In this document: one piece after another, positions 32,011 to 41,207 of the stretch
Layout: each line of letters opens with the position of its first letter
How positions within the stretch are numbered: position 1 is the first letter of the stretch
DNA from: Streptomyces sp. CB03234
GTDB lineage: Bacteria > Actinomycetota > Actinomycetes > Streptomycetales > Streptomycetaceae
NCBI RefSeq assembly: GCF_001905885.1
Contig: NZ_LIYH01000006.1
Span: 310,001-374,000, forward strand
DNA: 64,000 bases
Reading direction: 5' to 3'
Notes under the pieces: model-generated
What the model was told of the DNA's origin: nothing
The model's database searches: none
Seen by the model: the letters and a program-made list of their open reading frames with translations, nothing else
Translations under genes and position numbers: made by a program

Positions 32011-33519
32011 ATGACTTCCACCACGACCCCCACGGCGGGTGACCGGCGGCGATGGCTGGCGCTCGCCATCGTCATGACGGCCGCGTTCATGGACCTCGTC
32101 GACGTCACCATCGTCAACATCGCGATCCCGAGCATCGAGCGGGACCTGTCGGCGTCGTTCGGCGCGATCCAGTGGATCACCGCCGGGTACGCGCTGGCCT
32201 TCGCCGCCGGGCTGATCACGGGCGGACGCCTCGGCGACATCTACGGCCGCAAGCGGCTCTTCCTCGTCGGCATGGCCGGCTTCACCGTCGCCTCCGCCCT
32301 GTGCGGTCTCGCCGCGAGCCCCGAGATGCTGGTCGCCTCCCGCCTGCTGCAGGGCGCGATGGCCGCGATGATGGTGCCGCAGGTGCTGGCGATCATCCAT
32401 GTCACCTTCCCGGCGCACGAGCGCGGCAAGGTCTTCGGGATGTTCGGCGCCATCGTGGGGCTCGGGGCGGTCTCCGGGCCGCTGCTGGGCGCGCTGCTGA
32501 CCCAGTGGAACCTGTTCGGGCTGGAATGGCGGCCGATCTTCCTGATCAACCTGCCGGTGGGCATCGCCGGGCTGATCCTGGGCCGGAAGTTCATCACCGA
32601 GTCGCGCGCCGACAAGGCGCTGCGGCTGGACCTGGTCGGCGTCGCGCTGGTCACCCTCGGGCTGCTGATGCTGATCTACCCGCTGACGCGCGGGCGTGAG
32701 CTGGGCTGGCCGCTGTGGGGCCATGTGTGCATGGTGGGCAGCCTGGCGGTGTTCGGCGTGTTCGTGGCGTACGAGAAGTACAAGACGCGCAAGGACGGCT
32801 CGCCGCTGGTGGAACTGTCGCTGTTCCGGGTGAAGAGCTTCGCGGCCGGCATCGCGGTGCAGCTGACCTTCGGTGTCGTGATGGGCATCTTCTTCCTGGT
32901 GTGGACCCTGTACATGCAGATCGGGCTGGGCTGGTCCCCGCTGAAGGCCGGCCTGACCGGTGTGCCGTTCTCCATCGCCGTGTCCGGCGCGGCCGGGATG
33001 TCCGTACAGAAACTGGTGCCGCGCTTCGGGCGGAAGGTGCTCCAGGCGGGCGCGCTGACGATGGCCGCCGGGGTGCTGCTGTACATCTGGGAGGCCGGGC
33101 GGTACGGGACGGGCATCGCGCCCTGGCAGATGGCCGCGCCGCTGATCGTGATGGGCGTGGGCATGGGTCTGATCGTGGCGCCGCTGACGGACGCCGTGCT
33201 GTCGGACGTGCCGCGTGAGCACGCCGGTTCGGCGTCCGGGCTGATCAACACGACCGGGCAGATGGGCACGGCGCTCGGCCTCGGGCTGGTGTCGGTGGTG
33301 TTCTTCTCGGTCATCGACGAGCGGCGGCCCGCGCCCACGGAGGTCGGGGCGGCGTTCGCGGACGCCTTCCAGGGCGCGCTGTGGTGGGTCGTGGCGGTCC
33401 TCGCGCTGATCTTCGCCGTGATGTTCGCGTTGCCGGGGCGGCCGAAGCAGCACCTGGAGGGCGGCGCGGCCGCCCCGGAGGTGGCGGAGGAGGCGCCGGA
33501 ACCGGTGCTCACGCACTGA
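32011..33519 (+). CDS. DHA2 (EmrB/QacA) MFS exporter
   Basis: 502 residues from the ATG at 32011. Fourteen helices; helix 1 carries MDLVDVTIVNIAIPSI and motif A is GGRLGDIYGRKR. It is similar in plan to the exporters at 11529 and 21556 but clearly diverged. The divergent WYL regulator and the palindrome between them suggest induction by its substrate. A strong hairpin terminator follows 52 bases after the stop. Confidence 0.9.
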   Translation: MTSTTTPTAGDRRRWLALAIVMTAAFMDLVDVTIVNIAIPSIERDLSASFGAIQWITAGYALAFAAGLITGGRLGDIYGRKRLFLVGMAGFTVASALCGLAASPEMLVASRLLQGAMAAMMVPQVLAIIHVTFPAHERGKVFGMFGAIVGLGAVSGPLLGALLTQWNLFGLEWRPIFLINLPVGIAGLILGRKFITESRADKALRLDLVGVALVTLGLLMLIYPLTRGRELGWPLWGHVCMVGSLAVFGVFVAYEKYKTRKDGSPLVELSLFRVKSFAAGIAVQLTFGVVMGIFFLVWTLYMQIGLGWSPLKAGLTGVPFSIAVSGAAGMSVQKLVPRFGRKVLQAGALTMAAGVLLYIWEAGRYGTGIAPWQMAAPLIVMGVGMGLIVAPLTDAVLSDVPREHAGSASGLINTTGQMGTALGLGLVSVVFFSVIDERRPAPTEVGAAFADAFQGALWWVVAVLALIFAVMFALPGRPKQHLEGGAAAPEVAEEAPEPVLTH

Positions 33520-33570
33520 CGGCGCCTCGCGCCGGCGCCGACAGGCTGCGTACGTCGGAGTCATGGCGGC

Positions 33571-33605
33571 CCGGCTCCGGGGATCATGCGGATCCCTGGA
33601 GCCGG
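33571..33605. terminator. Hairpin terminator after the exporter
   Basis: 15-bp stem CCGGCTCCGGGGATC / GATCCCTGGAGCCGG with one G-T pair and the loop ATGCG, followed by GCCTTCC. It isolates the exporter from the fructose operon. Confidence 0.8.
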
Positions 33606-33660
33606 GCCTTCCGTTTGCCCGAATGTGTTTACTTCCCAGAAAAGCGGACGTAGTCTGCGA

Positions 33661-33702
33661 GTGAAACCACAAGTTCGGGCATCGATCGGACGTAAAACCA
33701 CA
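33661..33702. promoter_or_regulatory. FruR (DeoR-type) binding repeats
   Basis: GTGAAACCACA (33661-33671) and GTAAAACCACA (33692-33702) are direct repeats 31 bases apart, about three helical turns, the second touching the fruR start codon. DeoR repressors bind such repeated sites. Autoregulation of the operon is inferred. Confidence 0.6.
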
Positions 33703-34463
33703 TGTACGCACCGGAGCGCCAGCAGCTGATCCTGCGCCTCGCCCGCGAGGGAGGCCGGGTCGACGTGCTGTCCCTCGCCGAGCAGTTCGAGGTCACGGCC
33801 GAGACGATCCGGCGCGACCTCAAGGCCCTGGACCGCGCCGGACTCGTCCGCCGGGTGCACGGCGGCGCCATCCCGGCCGACCGGCTCGACTTCGAGCCCG
33901 ACCTCGCCGAACGCGAGTCGACCGCCGCCGACGAGAAGGACCGCATCGCGCGCGCCGCCCTCGCCGAACTGCCCGAGGACGGCAGCGTCATCCTCGACGC
34001 CGGCTCCACCGTGGCCCGGGTGGCCGCCGCACTGCCGGCCGAGTGCGCGCTCACCGTCGTCACCCACGCCCTGCCCGCCGCCTTCCGGCTGGCCGACCAC
34101 CCCGGCATCGCCCTCCACCTGGTCGGCGGCCGCGTCCGGCACCGTACGCGCGCCGCCGTCGACGCGTGGGCGCTGCGGGCGTACGACGAGATCCGCGCCG
34201 ACGTCCTCCTCCTCGGCGCGAACGGGTTCTCCGCCGAGTACGGGCTCACCACCCCCGACCTCGCCGAGGCCGCCGTGAAGCGCGCCATGGTCGGCGCCGC
34301 CCGGCGCGTGGTGCTGCTCGCCGACTCGGCCAAGCACGGCACCGAGCACTTCGCCCGCTTCGGCGACCTCACCGACGTGGACCTGCTGATCACGGACACC
34401 GGACTCAGCCCCGAGCACGCGGCCGCCATCGAGGCGGCCGGAACGGAAGTCGTACGCGCATGA
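33702..34463 (+). CDS. fruR: DeoR-family repressor of fructose utilisation
   Basis: 253 residues from the ATG at 33702. The DeoR HTH occupies residues ~1-57 (VLSLAEQFEVTAETIRRDLKAL). The sensor domain (75-230) has the ISOCOT-fold patches ILDAGSTVARVA and LLGANGFSAEYGLTTPD. First gene of a fruR-fruK-fruA operon, overlapping fruK by 4 bases. Members respond to fructose 1-phosphate. Repeated AAACCACA sites upstream are likely operators. Confidence 0.9.
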   Translation: MYAPERQQLILRLAREGGRVDVLSLAEQFEVTAETIRRDLKALDRAGLVRRVHGGAIPADRLDFEPDLAERESTAADEKDRIARAALAELPEDGSVILDAGSTVARVAAALPAECALTVVTHALPAAFRLADHPGIALHLVGGRVRHRTRAAVDAWALRAYDEIRADVLLLGANGFSAEYGLTTPDLAEAAVKRAMVGAARRVVLLADSAKHGTEHFARFGDLTDVDLLITDTGLSPEHAAAIEAAGTEVVRA

Positions 34464-35398
34464 TCCTCACCGTCACCCCCAACCCGTCCCTCGACCGGAC
34501 CTACGAAGTCCCGGCCCTGGAGCGCGGCGAAGTGCTGCGCGCCACCGGCGAACGCATGGACCCGGGCGGCAAGGGCGTCAACGTCTCCCGCGCCGTGGCG
34601 GCGGCCGGGCACCGTACCGTCGCCGTCGTCCCGCTGGGCGGCGCGCCCGGCGCGCTGGTCGCCGAACTGCTGGCGGCGGAGGGCATCGAAGTGGCGCCCG
34701 TCCCCCTGAAGGGCCACACCCGCTCCAACATCGCGGTCGCCGAACCGGACGGCACACTCACGAAGATCAACGCGCCCGGGCCCTGGCTGACCCCGGGCGA
34801 GTCGGAGGCGATCCTGTCGGCGGTCGGCGCGTACTCGCCCGCCGCCGACTGGGTCGCCTGCTGCGGCAGCCTGCCGCGCGGCCTCGGCCCCGAGTGGTAC
34901 GCCGACCTCGTCACCCGCGCGCACGGGTACGGCTCGCGGATCGCCCTGGACACCTCCGGGCCGTCGCTGCCGGCCGCGCTGCGCGCCCGCCCCGACGTGG
35001 TCAAGCCCAACGCCGAGGAACTCGCCGAAGCGGTCGGCCGCCCCCTCGCCACGGTGGGCGACGCCCTCAAGGCAGCGGAGGAACTGCGCGACGCCGGCGC
35101 CGGCGCGGTGCTGGCCAGCCTGGGCGCGGACGGGCAACTGCTCGTCTCCGACGCCGGAGCCTTCTACGGGTACGCCGCCGTCGACGCCGTACGCAGCAAC
35201 GTCGGTGCGGGCGACGCGTCCCTGGCGGGTTTCCTCGCCGCGGGCGGCGCGGGCCCGGACGCCCTGGCGGCGGCGGTGGCGCACGGCGCGGCGGCCGTGC
35301 GGCTGCCGGGCAGCGAGATGCCGACGCCGTCCGACCTGGACCTGTCGGCGGTCACGGTGACCGCCGACATACCCCTCGACCGAAGCTTGAGCGAGTAA
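34460..35398 (+). CDS. fruK: 1-phosphofructokinase
   Basis: 312 residues from the ATG at 34460 (ATGA overlap with fruR). PfkB signatures: the N-terminal MILTVTPNPSLDRTY, GGKGVNVSRAVAAAG near residue 35, and the C-terminal anion hole and catalytic base in SNVGAGDASLAGFLA (Asp ~255). It phosphorylates fructose 1-phosphate to fructose 1,6-bisphosphate with ATP. It supplies the step after PTS uptake by the downstream FruA; the ribosome site of fruA lies across its stop. Confidence 0.92.
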   Translation: MILTVTPNPSLDRTYEVPALERGEVLRATGERMDPGGKGVNVSRAVAAAGHRTVAVVPLGGAPGALVAELLAAEGIEVAPVPLKGHTRSNIAVAEPDGTLTKINAPGPWLTPGESEAILSAVGAYSPAADWVACCGSLPRGLGPEWYADLVTRAHGYGSRIALDTSGPSLPAALRARPDVVKPNAEELAEAVGRPLATVGDALKAAEELRDAGAGAVLASLGADGQLLVSDAGAFYGYAAVDAVRSNVGAGDASLAGFLAAGGAGPDALAAAVAHGAAAVRLPGSEMPTPSDLDLSAVTVTADIPLDRSLSE

Positions 35399-35409
35399 GG
35401 GAGCCCGCG

Positions 35410-37665
35410 ATGAGCGAGATGATCACCGCGGACCTGGTCGATCTCGACCTGGCCGTGAACACCAAGGAAGCGGCGGCCCGTTCGCTCGCCGAGCGCATGG
35501 TGCGGCTGGGCCGGGTGACCGACCTGGACGGTTTCCTGGCCGACGTGGCGGCGCGGGAGGCGCAGATGCCGACCGGCCTGGACGGCGGCATCGGCATCCC
35601 GCACTGCCGCAGCGCGCATGTCACGGAACCGACGCTCGCCTTCGGCCGCTCGGGCCCCGGCATCGACTTCGGCGCCCCCGACGGCCCGGCGGACCTGATC
35701 TTCCTGATCGCCGCCCCGGCCGGCGCGGACGACGCCCACCTGACGATCCTGTCCAGCCTGGCCCGCCGCCTGATGGACCCCGCCTTCACCTCCGCGCTCC
35801 GGACCATGACGTCCCCGGCCGAGGCCGCCGCCCTGATCCGCGGCGACGCCCCGGAGGCGGCGCCGTCGACCCTGACGGAGGGCTCTGCCTCCGGCGAGGA
35901 GCCTCCCGGGGCGGCCGGCACCGCCGCCGACGCGTCCGGTCCCGTGGCGGCCTCCGCCTCCGCCTCCGCCTCCGCCGGGGCGCCTGCCGAAGTCGAACGC
36001 CCCGCCGCCGGCGCGGAGTCGGTGTCGTCCACGCCCGAGGAGCCCGCCGCACGGCAGGGCGCCGGGCCGGAACGGCCCGCCGCCGAGGCCGACTCGGGGC
36101 CGGCCGACGGTGCCGGGAACGCCGTGCCGCGGGGCGCCGGGGGGCGGGAGGGAGCCCCCGGGGGCGGGCCGTCCGTGCCGTTCCGGGTCGTGGCGGTGAC
36201 GTCGTGCCCGACCGGGATCGCCCACACCTACATGGCGGCCGAGTCGCTGGAGAGCGCCGGGCGGGACGCCGGGGTCGAGGTGGTCGTCGAGACACAGGGG
36301 TCCGCCGGGTTCGCCCGGCTCGACCCGGCCGTCGTCGCGGCCGCCGACGGCGTGATCTTCGCGCATGACGTGCCGGTCCGGGAGAAGGAACGGTTCGCCG
36401 GGAAGCCCACCGTCGACGTCGGCGTCAAGGCGGGGATCAACCGGGCCGCCGAACTGATCGCCGAAGTGCGCGACAAGGCCGAACGCGGGGAGGTCACCAC
36501 CCCGGCGGCGGCCAAGGGCGGCACCCCGGTCGAGAGCGCGGGCGAGCCCGGTGAGGGCTACGGCACCAAGCTCCGCAAGTGGCTGATGTCGGGCGTCAGT
36601 TACATGGTCCCGTTCGTCGCCGCCGGCGGACTCCTCATCGCCCTCGGCTTCGCCATCGGCGGCTACACCATCGACAAGGCCCCCTCCGTCGCGGAGCACT
36701 TCGCCTGGGGTCAGGCCGACAGCTGGGCCGCGCTGCTGTTCCAGATCGGCGGCCTGGCGTTCAGCTTCCTGATCCCGGTCCTCGCCGGTTACATCGCGTA
36801 CGGGATGGCCGACCGTCCCGGTCTCGTCCCCGGCTTCGTCGGCGGCTCCGTCGCGCTCACCATCAACGCCGGGTTCCTCGGCGGCCTGGCGGCCGGCCTG
36901 ATCGCGGGCGGGGTGGTGATGGCGATCCAGCGGATCAGGGTGCCCGCCCCGCTGCGGGGCATCATGCCCGTGGTCGTCATCCCCCTCATCTCGTCGGTGA
37001 TCGTCGGCTTCCTGATGTTCCTGGTGATCGGCAAGCCCATCGCGTCGCTCCAGAAGGCGCTGACCGACTGGCTGTCGGGCCTGTCCGGCGCCAACGCGGT
37101 CGTCCTGGGCGTGATCCTCGGCCTGATGATGTGCTTCGACCTGGGCGGTCCGCTCAACAAGGTCGCGTACGCCTTCGCCGTCGGCGGGCTCGCCTCGCCC
37201 AACGAGGGTTCGCTGAAGGTCATGGCCGCCGTGATGGCCGCCGGTATGGTGCCGCCGCTGGCGATGGCCCTGGCCACGGTGGTGCGCGGCAAGCTGTTCA
37301 CCAAGGCCGAGCGGGAGAACGGCAAGGCGGCCTGGGTGCTCGGCGCCTCGTTCATCACCGAGGGCGCGATCCCCTTCGCCGCCGCCGACCCGTTGCGCGT
37401 CATCCCGTCGGCGATGGCGGGCGGCGCGGTCACCGGCGCTCTGTCGATGCTCTTCGAGTGCACCCTGCGGGCCCCGCACGGTGGCGTCTTCGTGATCCCG
37501 CTGATCGGCAACCCGGCCCTCTACCTGGTCGCGATCGTCGCCGGCACCCTGGTGAGCACCGCGCTGGTCGTCCTCCTCAAGGGTCACGCCCGCAGGGCCC
37601 CGGCCCCCGTTCCGGCGGCGGACGAGCCGGGGGAGACCCAGGAGAAGGTCACCGTCGCGGCCTGA
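35410..37665 (+). CDS. fruA: Fructose PTS permease, fused EIIA-EIIB-EIIC
   Basis: 751 residues from the ATG at 35410. EIIA: residues ~1-150, phospho-His65 in GGIGIPHCRS. EIIB: ~258-360, phospho-Cys266 in VTSCPTGIAHTYMA. EIIC: ~385-735, nine or so helices with GVSYMVPFVAAGG and SFITEGAIPFAAADP. The A-B linker (~150-255) is long and almost pure Ala/Pro/Glu/Gly/Ser with ASASASAS, likely unstructured. The complex imports fructose as fructose 1-phosphate using HPr encoded elsewhere. Last gene of the operon; a 19-bp hairpin follows. Confidence 0.93.
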   Translation: MSEMITADLVDLDLAVNTKEAAARSLAERMVRLGRVTDLDGFLADVAAREAQMPTGLDGGIGIPHCRSAHVTEPTLAFGRSGPGIDFGAPDGPADLIFLIAAPAGADDAHLTILSSLARRLMDPAFTSALRTMTSPAEAAALIRGDAPEAAPSTLTEGSASGEEPPGAAGTAADASGPVAASASASASAGAPAEVERPAAGAESVSSTPEEPAARQGAGPERPAAEADSGPADGAGNAVPRGAGGREGAPGGGPSVPFRVVAVTSCPTGIAHTYMAAESLESAGRDAGVEVVVETQGSAGFARLDPAVVAAADGVIFAHDVPVREKERFAGKPTVDVGVKAGINRAAELIAEVRDKAERGEVTTPAAAKGGTPVESAGEPGEGYGTKLRKWLMSGVSYMVPFVAAGGLLIALGFAIGGYTIDKAPSVAEHFAWGQADSWAALLFQIGGLAFSFLIPVLAGYIAYGMADRPGLVPGFVGGSVALTINAGFLGGLAAGLIAGGVVMAIQRIRVPAPLRGIMPVVVIPLISSVIVGFLMFLVIGKPIASLQKALTDWLSGLSGANAVVLGVILGLMMCFDLGGPLNKVAYAFAVGGLASPNEGSLKVMAAVMAAGMVPPLAMALATVVRGKLFTKAERENGKAAWVLGASFITEGAIPFAAADPLRVIPSAMAGGAVTGALSMLFECTLRAPHGGVFVIPLIGNPALYLVAIVAGTLVSTALVVLLKGHARRAPAPVPAADEPGETQEKVTVAA

Positions 37666-37672
37666 CGCCGAC

Positions 37673-37725
37673 GGCGGCGCCCATGGTGTACGGCACGTCG
37701 CGTGGCGTACACCATGGGCGCCGCC
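37673..37725. terminator. 19-bp perfect hairpin after fruA
   Basis: Arms 37673-37691 and 37707-37725 are perfectly complementary (they begin GGCGGCGCCCATGG and end CCATGGGCGCCGCC) with a 15-base loop. It starts 7 bases after the fruA stop. There is no T-tract, usual for streptomycete terminators. The next 231 bases, to 37956, hold only low-complexity GC sequence. Confidence 0.8.
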
Positions 37726-37956
37726 GAGCCCCAGTCCGGGCGCCCGCCACCGTCAGCCCGCGCCGCGCCGTGGCACCGGCGGCCATCCGCCCCAGCGGCC
37801 CACCCCGACGACCGCCGGCCCCGCCCCTTCCAGGGCCGCTCGCCCGCGCCACCGCCCCGTCAGCCGCCCGCGTCACCGCCCCGCTAGCCGGCCGCGCCGA
37901 CGGCCCGTCGGCCGCCCGCGTCGCCGGGTCGGCCGCCCGCGCCGGTGACCCGTCCG

Positions 37957-38748
37957 TCAGCGCACTCGCCCCCGCACCCGCACGCGGCGCTCCATCGCGT
38001 CGCGCGCGGTGTGCTCGTCCTCGTACACCTCGCACATGTGCCGGCCGTCCGGCGTCGCCGTGTGCTCCACCTCCCAGACGCTCATCTCGCTGCCGTCCAG
38101 CAGCAGGAACGCGTGCTCGTACAGCGTGAACCCCGCGTCCTTCCCCGCCACGCTGCACTGCCGGCCGAAGACCTGCCTGATGTGGTGCGCGAACGCGCCC
38201 CGCAGCCGGGCCGCCACCGCCTCACCCGGCCGGTCCTCGTTCTCCGCTCGGCGCAGCACCCGGCGCGCGTGGTCCGCCGAGTCGTCCGGTACGTACACCA
38301 GCGGGGCCGGGACCGGCGGCCGGGTCAGCAGTGCGCCCAGCAGCTCCAGATCCGCGTCCAGGTCCGCGTCCAGGTCCGCGTCCAGGTCCGCGCTCAGGTC
38401 CACGGACAGGTCCTCCTCCGGCCCTGGGGAGCCGACCGGCAGGCGGGCGGCGGCGAGCCGTACGTCGGACTCGTCCACGTACAGCTCGTGCTGCTCGCTG
38501 CCGTCCCGCCCGGTGTTGTGCACCAGCTCCCACAGCGTCAGCGGCGAGCCGTCCGCCAGCAGGTACGTATGCCGGTACGTCGCCCGGTGGAGCGTCGCGC
38601 TGTGGTGCGACGAGTGCAGCGAACTGGCGTGGGCCAGCGCGGAGTCCAGTCGCTCGACCAGTGCGTCGGGCAGGTCGAAGGAGTTCAGCGCCCGCCCCAG
38701 GAGGCGCTCGACGTGCATCTCGGTCGTCTCGTCGTTCGGAACGTTCAA
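37957..38748 (-). CDS. DUF6227-like streptomycete protein
   Basis: 263 residues from a TTG at 38748 with GGAGA 8 bases upstream; an ATG at 38718 (MHVERLLGRAL) is the alternative. HVERLLGRALNSFDLPDALV, ALAHASSLHSSHHSATLHR and LLADGSPLTLWELVHNT match what I remember of the DUF6227 family, confined to Streptomyces and relatives. The two halves resemble each other (TYRHTYLLADGSPLTLWELVHN and LYEHAFLLLDGSEMSVWEVEH), suggesting an ancient internal duplication. A DLDADLDA repeat lies in the linker. Function unknown. Confidence 0.75.
   Translation of the reverse strand: MNVPNDETTEMHVERLLGRALNSFDLPDALVERLDSALAHASSLHSSHHSATLHRATYRHTYLLADGSPLTLWELVHNTGRDGSEQHELYVDESDVRLAAARLPVGSPGPEEDLSVDLSADLDADLDADLDADLELLGALLTRPPVPAPLVYVPDDSADHARRVLRRAENEDRPGEAVAARLRGAFAHHIRQVFGRQCSVAGKDAGFTLYEHAFLLLDGSEMSVWEVEHTATPDGRHMCEVYEDEHTARDAMERRVRVRGRVR
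38351..38398 (-). repeat. 12-bp tandem repeat inside the DUF6227-like gene
   Basis: Four units close to TCCGCGTCCAGG (plus strand) encode repeated Asp-Leu-Asp-Ala. The repeat keeps the frame, so copy number can change without breaking the protein. Confidence 0.85.
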
Positions 38749-38892
38749 GAGGGGTCTCCAGGCCGTCGCCGCGTGTCACTCGATGCTTGCTTACGGTAGT
38801 ACCTGGGTCTGACAACGCGTCCGGCTTCCGCAAAACGAGGGGCGCACAAGGCGAGTTCCCGCGCGCCCTCTCCAACTCCCCGTCGGCGCCGC

Positions 38893-39921
38893 TCAGTCGA
38901 GCCGGTACAGATCGCGGTACGAGGGGAAGTCGCCGCCCGGTCCCGACACCGACCCGGCCGCCAGCACCGCCCGTACGATCGCCCTGGTCACGACGGTGGC
39001 ACCGGCGGCCAGCACCTCGTTCAGCGCGAGCGGGCCGTGCGTGTCCGGCAGGGGGCGCTCGCCCGTCGCGAGGGTGAACACGGTGTCGCCGTCGTTGAGC
39101 AGGTGCACCGGCCGCACGGCGCGCGCGATCCCGTCGTGCGCCGTCCCCGCGAGCTTCTGCGCCTGCGCGCGGGTCAGTTCGGCGTCCGTACCGACCACGG
39201 CGAGCGTGGTGTTCAGCGGCGGCCAGTCGTTGCGCTCCAGGGCCTCGGCCAGCCGCCGCGCCGCCGCCGCGTGCACCTCCGGGTCCGGGTACGCCACCGG
39301 CCCGTCGCCGTACGCCCCGTACAGCGCCCCCGTCAGCGGATCGACCGCCGAACCCACCGCGTTGGCCACGACGAGGGCGCCGACGGTGATCCCGGACGCC
39401 AGCACCGTACTGGCCGTACCGACCCCGCCCTTCATCCCGCCGATCACCGCCCCCGTCCCGGCGCCGACGGCCCCGCACTCCACGGGGGCGCGCGGGCCCG
39501 CCGCGTCCGCCGCCTCCACCGCCGCGCGCCCGGTCGACGCGTCCGGCCGGGCCGTCCAGTCGCCGCCCCGGCCCAGGTCGAACACGCACGCCGCCGGGAC
39601 GACCGGCACGACCTGCGACGGGTCGGGCCCCACCCGTACGCCCCGCCCGCGCTCCTCCAGCCAGGCCATCACGCCGGCCGCTGCCTCCAGCCCGTACGCG
39701 CTGCCGCCCGTCAGGACCACCGCCTCGATGCGCTGGACCAGGTTGCGCGGGTCGAGCGCGTCGGTCTCCCGGGTGCCGGGCCCGCCGCCGCGTACGTCCA
39801 CGGCGGCGACCGCCCCGCCCTCCGGTGCCAGGACCACGGTGGTGCCGCTGAGCGCGTTGTCGCCCGGTACGCGCGCGTGGCCGACCCGTAGCCCTGCCAC
39901 GTCCGTCAGTGCGTCATTCAT
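38893..39921 (-). CDS. P1 family peptidase, DmpA/NylC-type self-cleaving hydrolase
   Basis: 342 residues from the ATG at 39921, which overlaps the LtrA stop (ATGA). Landmarks: DVAGLRVGHARV at the N-terminus, VVLTGGSAYGLEAAAGVM (~75), GAVGAGTGAVIGGMKGG (~165) and the processing site N237-T238 in NTTLAVVGTDAEL. In NylC the chain cleaves itself between Asn and Thr and Thr becomes the nucleophile; the match suggests the same here. Family members cut amides, beta-peptides or nylon oligomers. Physiological substrate unknown. Confidence 0.85.
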   Translation of the reverse strand: MNDALTDVAGLRVGHARVPGDNALSGTTVVLAPEGGAVAAVDVRGGGPGTRETDALDPRNLVQRIEAVVLTGGSAYGLEAAAGVMAWLEERGRGVRVGPDPSQVVPVVPAACVFDLGRGGDWTARPDASTGRAAVEAADAAGPRAPVECGAVGAGTGAVIGGMKGGVGTASTVLASGITVGALVVANAVGSAVDPLTGALYGAYGDGPVAYPDPEVHAAAARRLAEALERNDWPPLNTTLAVVGTDAELTRAQAQKLAGTAHDGIARAVRPVHLLNDGDTVFTLATGERPLPDTHGPLALNEVLAAGATVVTRAIVRAVLAAGSVSGPGGDFPSYRDLYRLD

Positions 39922-41099
39922 CCCCCTTGCGTACCACGCTCCATACGGGCGGTGAGCGTGACCCCGACCGCGACGGCCGCCGCCGCGACGAGCCCGGCCG
40001 CGAGGACGCCCCAGCGCCCCGCGAACGTACAGAGCAGGATGCCGAGCGCGGCACACGGCAGCACCGACTGCTGCGCGATGCCGACCTTGAAGTACCGGGA
40101 GTGCAGCGCCCACACCAGCAGCAGGAACAGCGCCGACGGCAGGGTCACCGCGGCCGCCGCGGCCGTCGCCGACACGTGCGCCTCGCCGACCGCCTGCTCG
40201 ACCGCGACCTCGATGCCCGCGCCGATCGCCGCCGCCGACGCGAAGACCAGGTAGTGGCCGTACCCCCACAGGAACGCCTGCCGGTTGGACAGCAGCCGCC
40301 GGTGGACCGGGACGACGAAGTAGATCCACCAGGCGGCGAAGATCAGCAGCAGCCCGCCGGCGGCGACCGGCAGCAGGTCGTCCAGCGCGTCGTTCTCCTC
40401 GACCCCCGTCTTCACGGCGACGGTCGCCGCCGCGATGGTCTCGCCCAGCACGATGATGGTGAACAGCCCGTACCGCTCGGCGATGTGGTGCGCGTGCCAG
40501 CTGGAGGCGAAGTCCTTCTCCGCGAGCGGCGGTACGGCCATCTCGGCGACCACCATCACCAGGAACACCCACGGGCGGGCCGCCTCGGGCACGACCAACA
40601 ACACCGTCCAGCCCACCTGGCACACCGTCACCCCGGCCGCGTACCGCAGCGCCATGGTCCGTTCCGCACCGGCCGCGGCCCGCGCGGCGCGCACCCACTG
40701 CGAGGCGAGCGCGAGCCGCATCACCAGGTACCCGAGCCACACCAGGAAGAAGTCGTGCTCCTGGAAGGCCCGGGACACCCCGGCGGCCAGAACCAGCACC
40801 CCCGCGATCTGGACGAGCGTCACGACGCGGTACAGGGCGTTGTCGTTGTCGTACGCCGAGGCGAACCAGGAGAAGTTCATCCAGGCCCACCAGATGGCGA
40901 AGAACACCGTCCCGTACCGCGCGATGCCGTCCCCGGCATGGCCCTCCGCGACGGCGTGCACGAGCTGGACACCCGCCTGGGCGACCGCCACGACGAAGCA
41001 CAGGTCGAAGAAGAGCTCCAGGGGCGTGGCGGCGCGGTGCGCCTCGTCGCGACTGCGCGAGACCAGGGGCCGCAGGGGCGTACGGGGAGGGGAGGTCAT
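39918..41099 (-). CDS. Low-temperature-requirement A (LtrA) family membrane protein
   Basis: 393 residues from the ATG at 41099. About ten to twelve helices. Family marks: TPLELFFDLCFVVAVAQ near residue 28, WWAWMNFSWFASAYDNDNALYRV (~75) and HHIAERYGLFTIIVLGE (~210) with conserved charged residues in the membrane. LtrA was named from Listeria growth at low temperature; its activity is unknown. Coupled to the P1 peptidase gene, which may act on the same substrate. Divergent from the molybdoenzyme operon 108 bases away. Confidence 0.9.
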   Translation of the reverse strand: MTSPPRTPLRPLVSRSRDEAHRAATPLELFFDLCFVVAVAQAGVQLVHAVAEGHAGDGIARYGTVFFAIWWAWMNFSWFASAYDNDNALYRVVTLVQIAGVLVLAAGVSRAFQEHDFFLVWLGYLVMRLALASQWVRAARAAAGAERTMALRYAAGVTVCQVGWTVLLVVPEAARPWVFLVMVVAEMAVPPLAEKDFASSWHAHHIAERYGLFTIIVLGETIAAATVAVKTGVEENDALDDLLPVAAGGLLLIFAAWWIYFVVPVHRRLLSNRQAFLWGYGHYLVFASAAAIGAGIEVAVEQAVGEAHVSATAAAAAVTLPSALFLLLVWALHSRYFKVGIAQQSVLPCAALGILLCTFAGRWGVLAAGLVAAAAVAVGVTLTARMERGTQGG

Positions 41100-41207
41100 C
41101 CTCCCAGGACAGCAGAGGCCCTGGCTCCGGACGCCATCCGTGGGAAGCCGTCACCCCCGAAGTCCCCACAACGGGCGAACCGCCCCGCATCCCCCTACGG
41201 TGGCCGC

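Noticed and set aside
38351..38398. CRISPR-like array
   Set aside because: 12-bp contiguous units without spacers, inside a coding frame.
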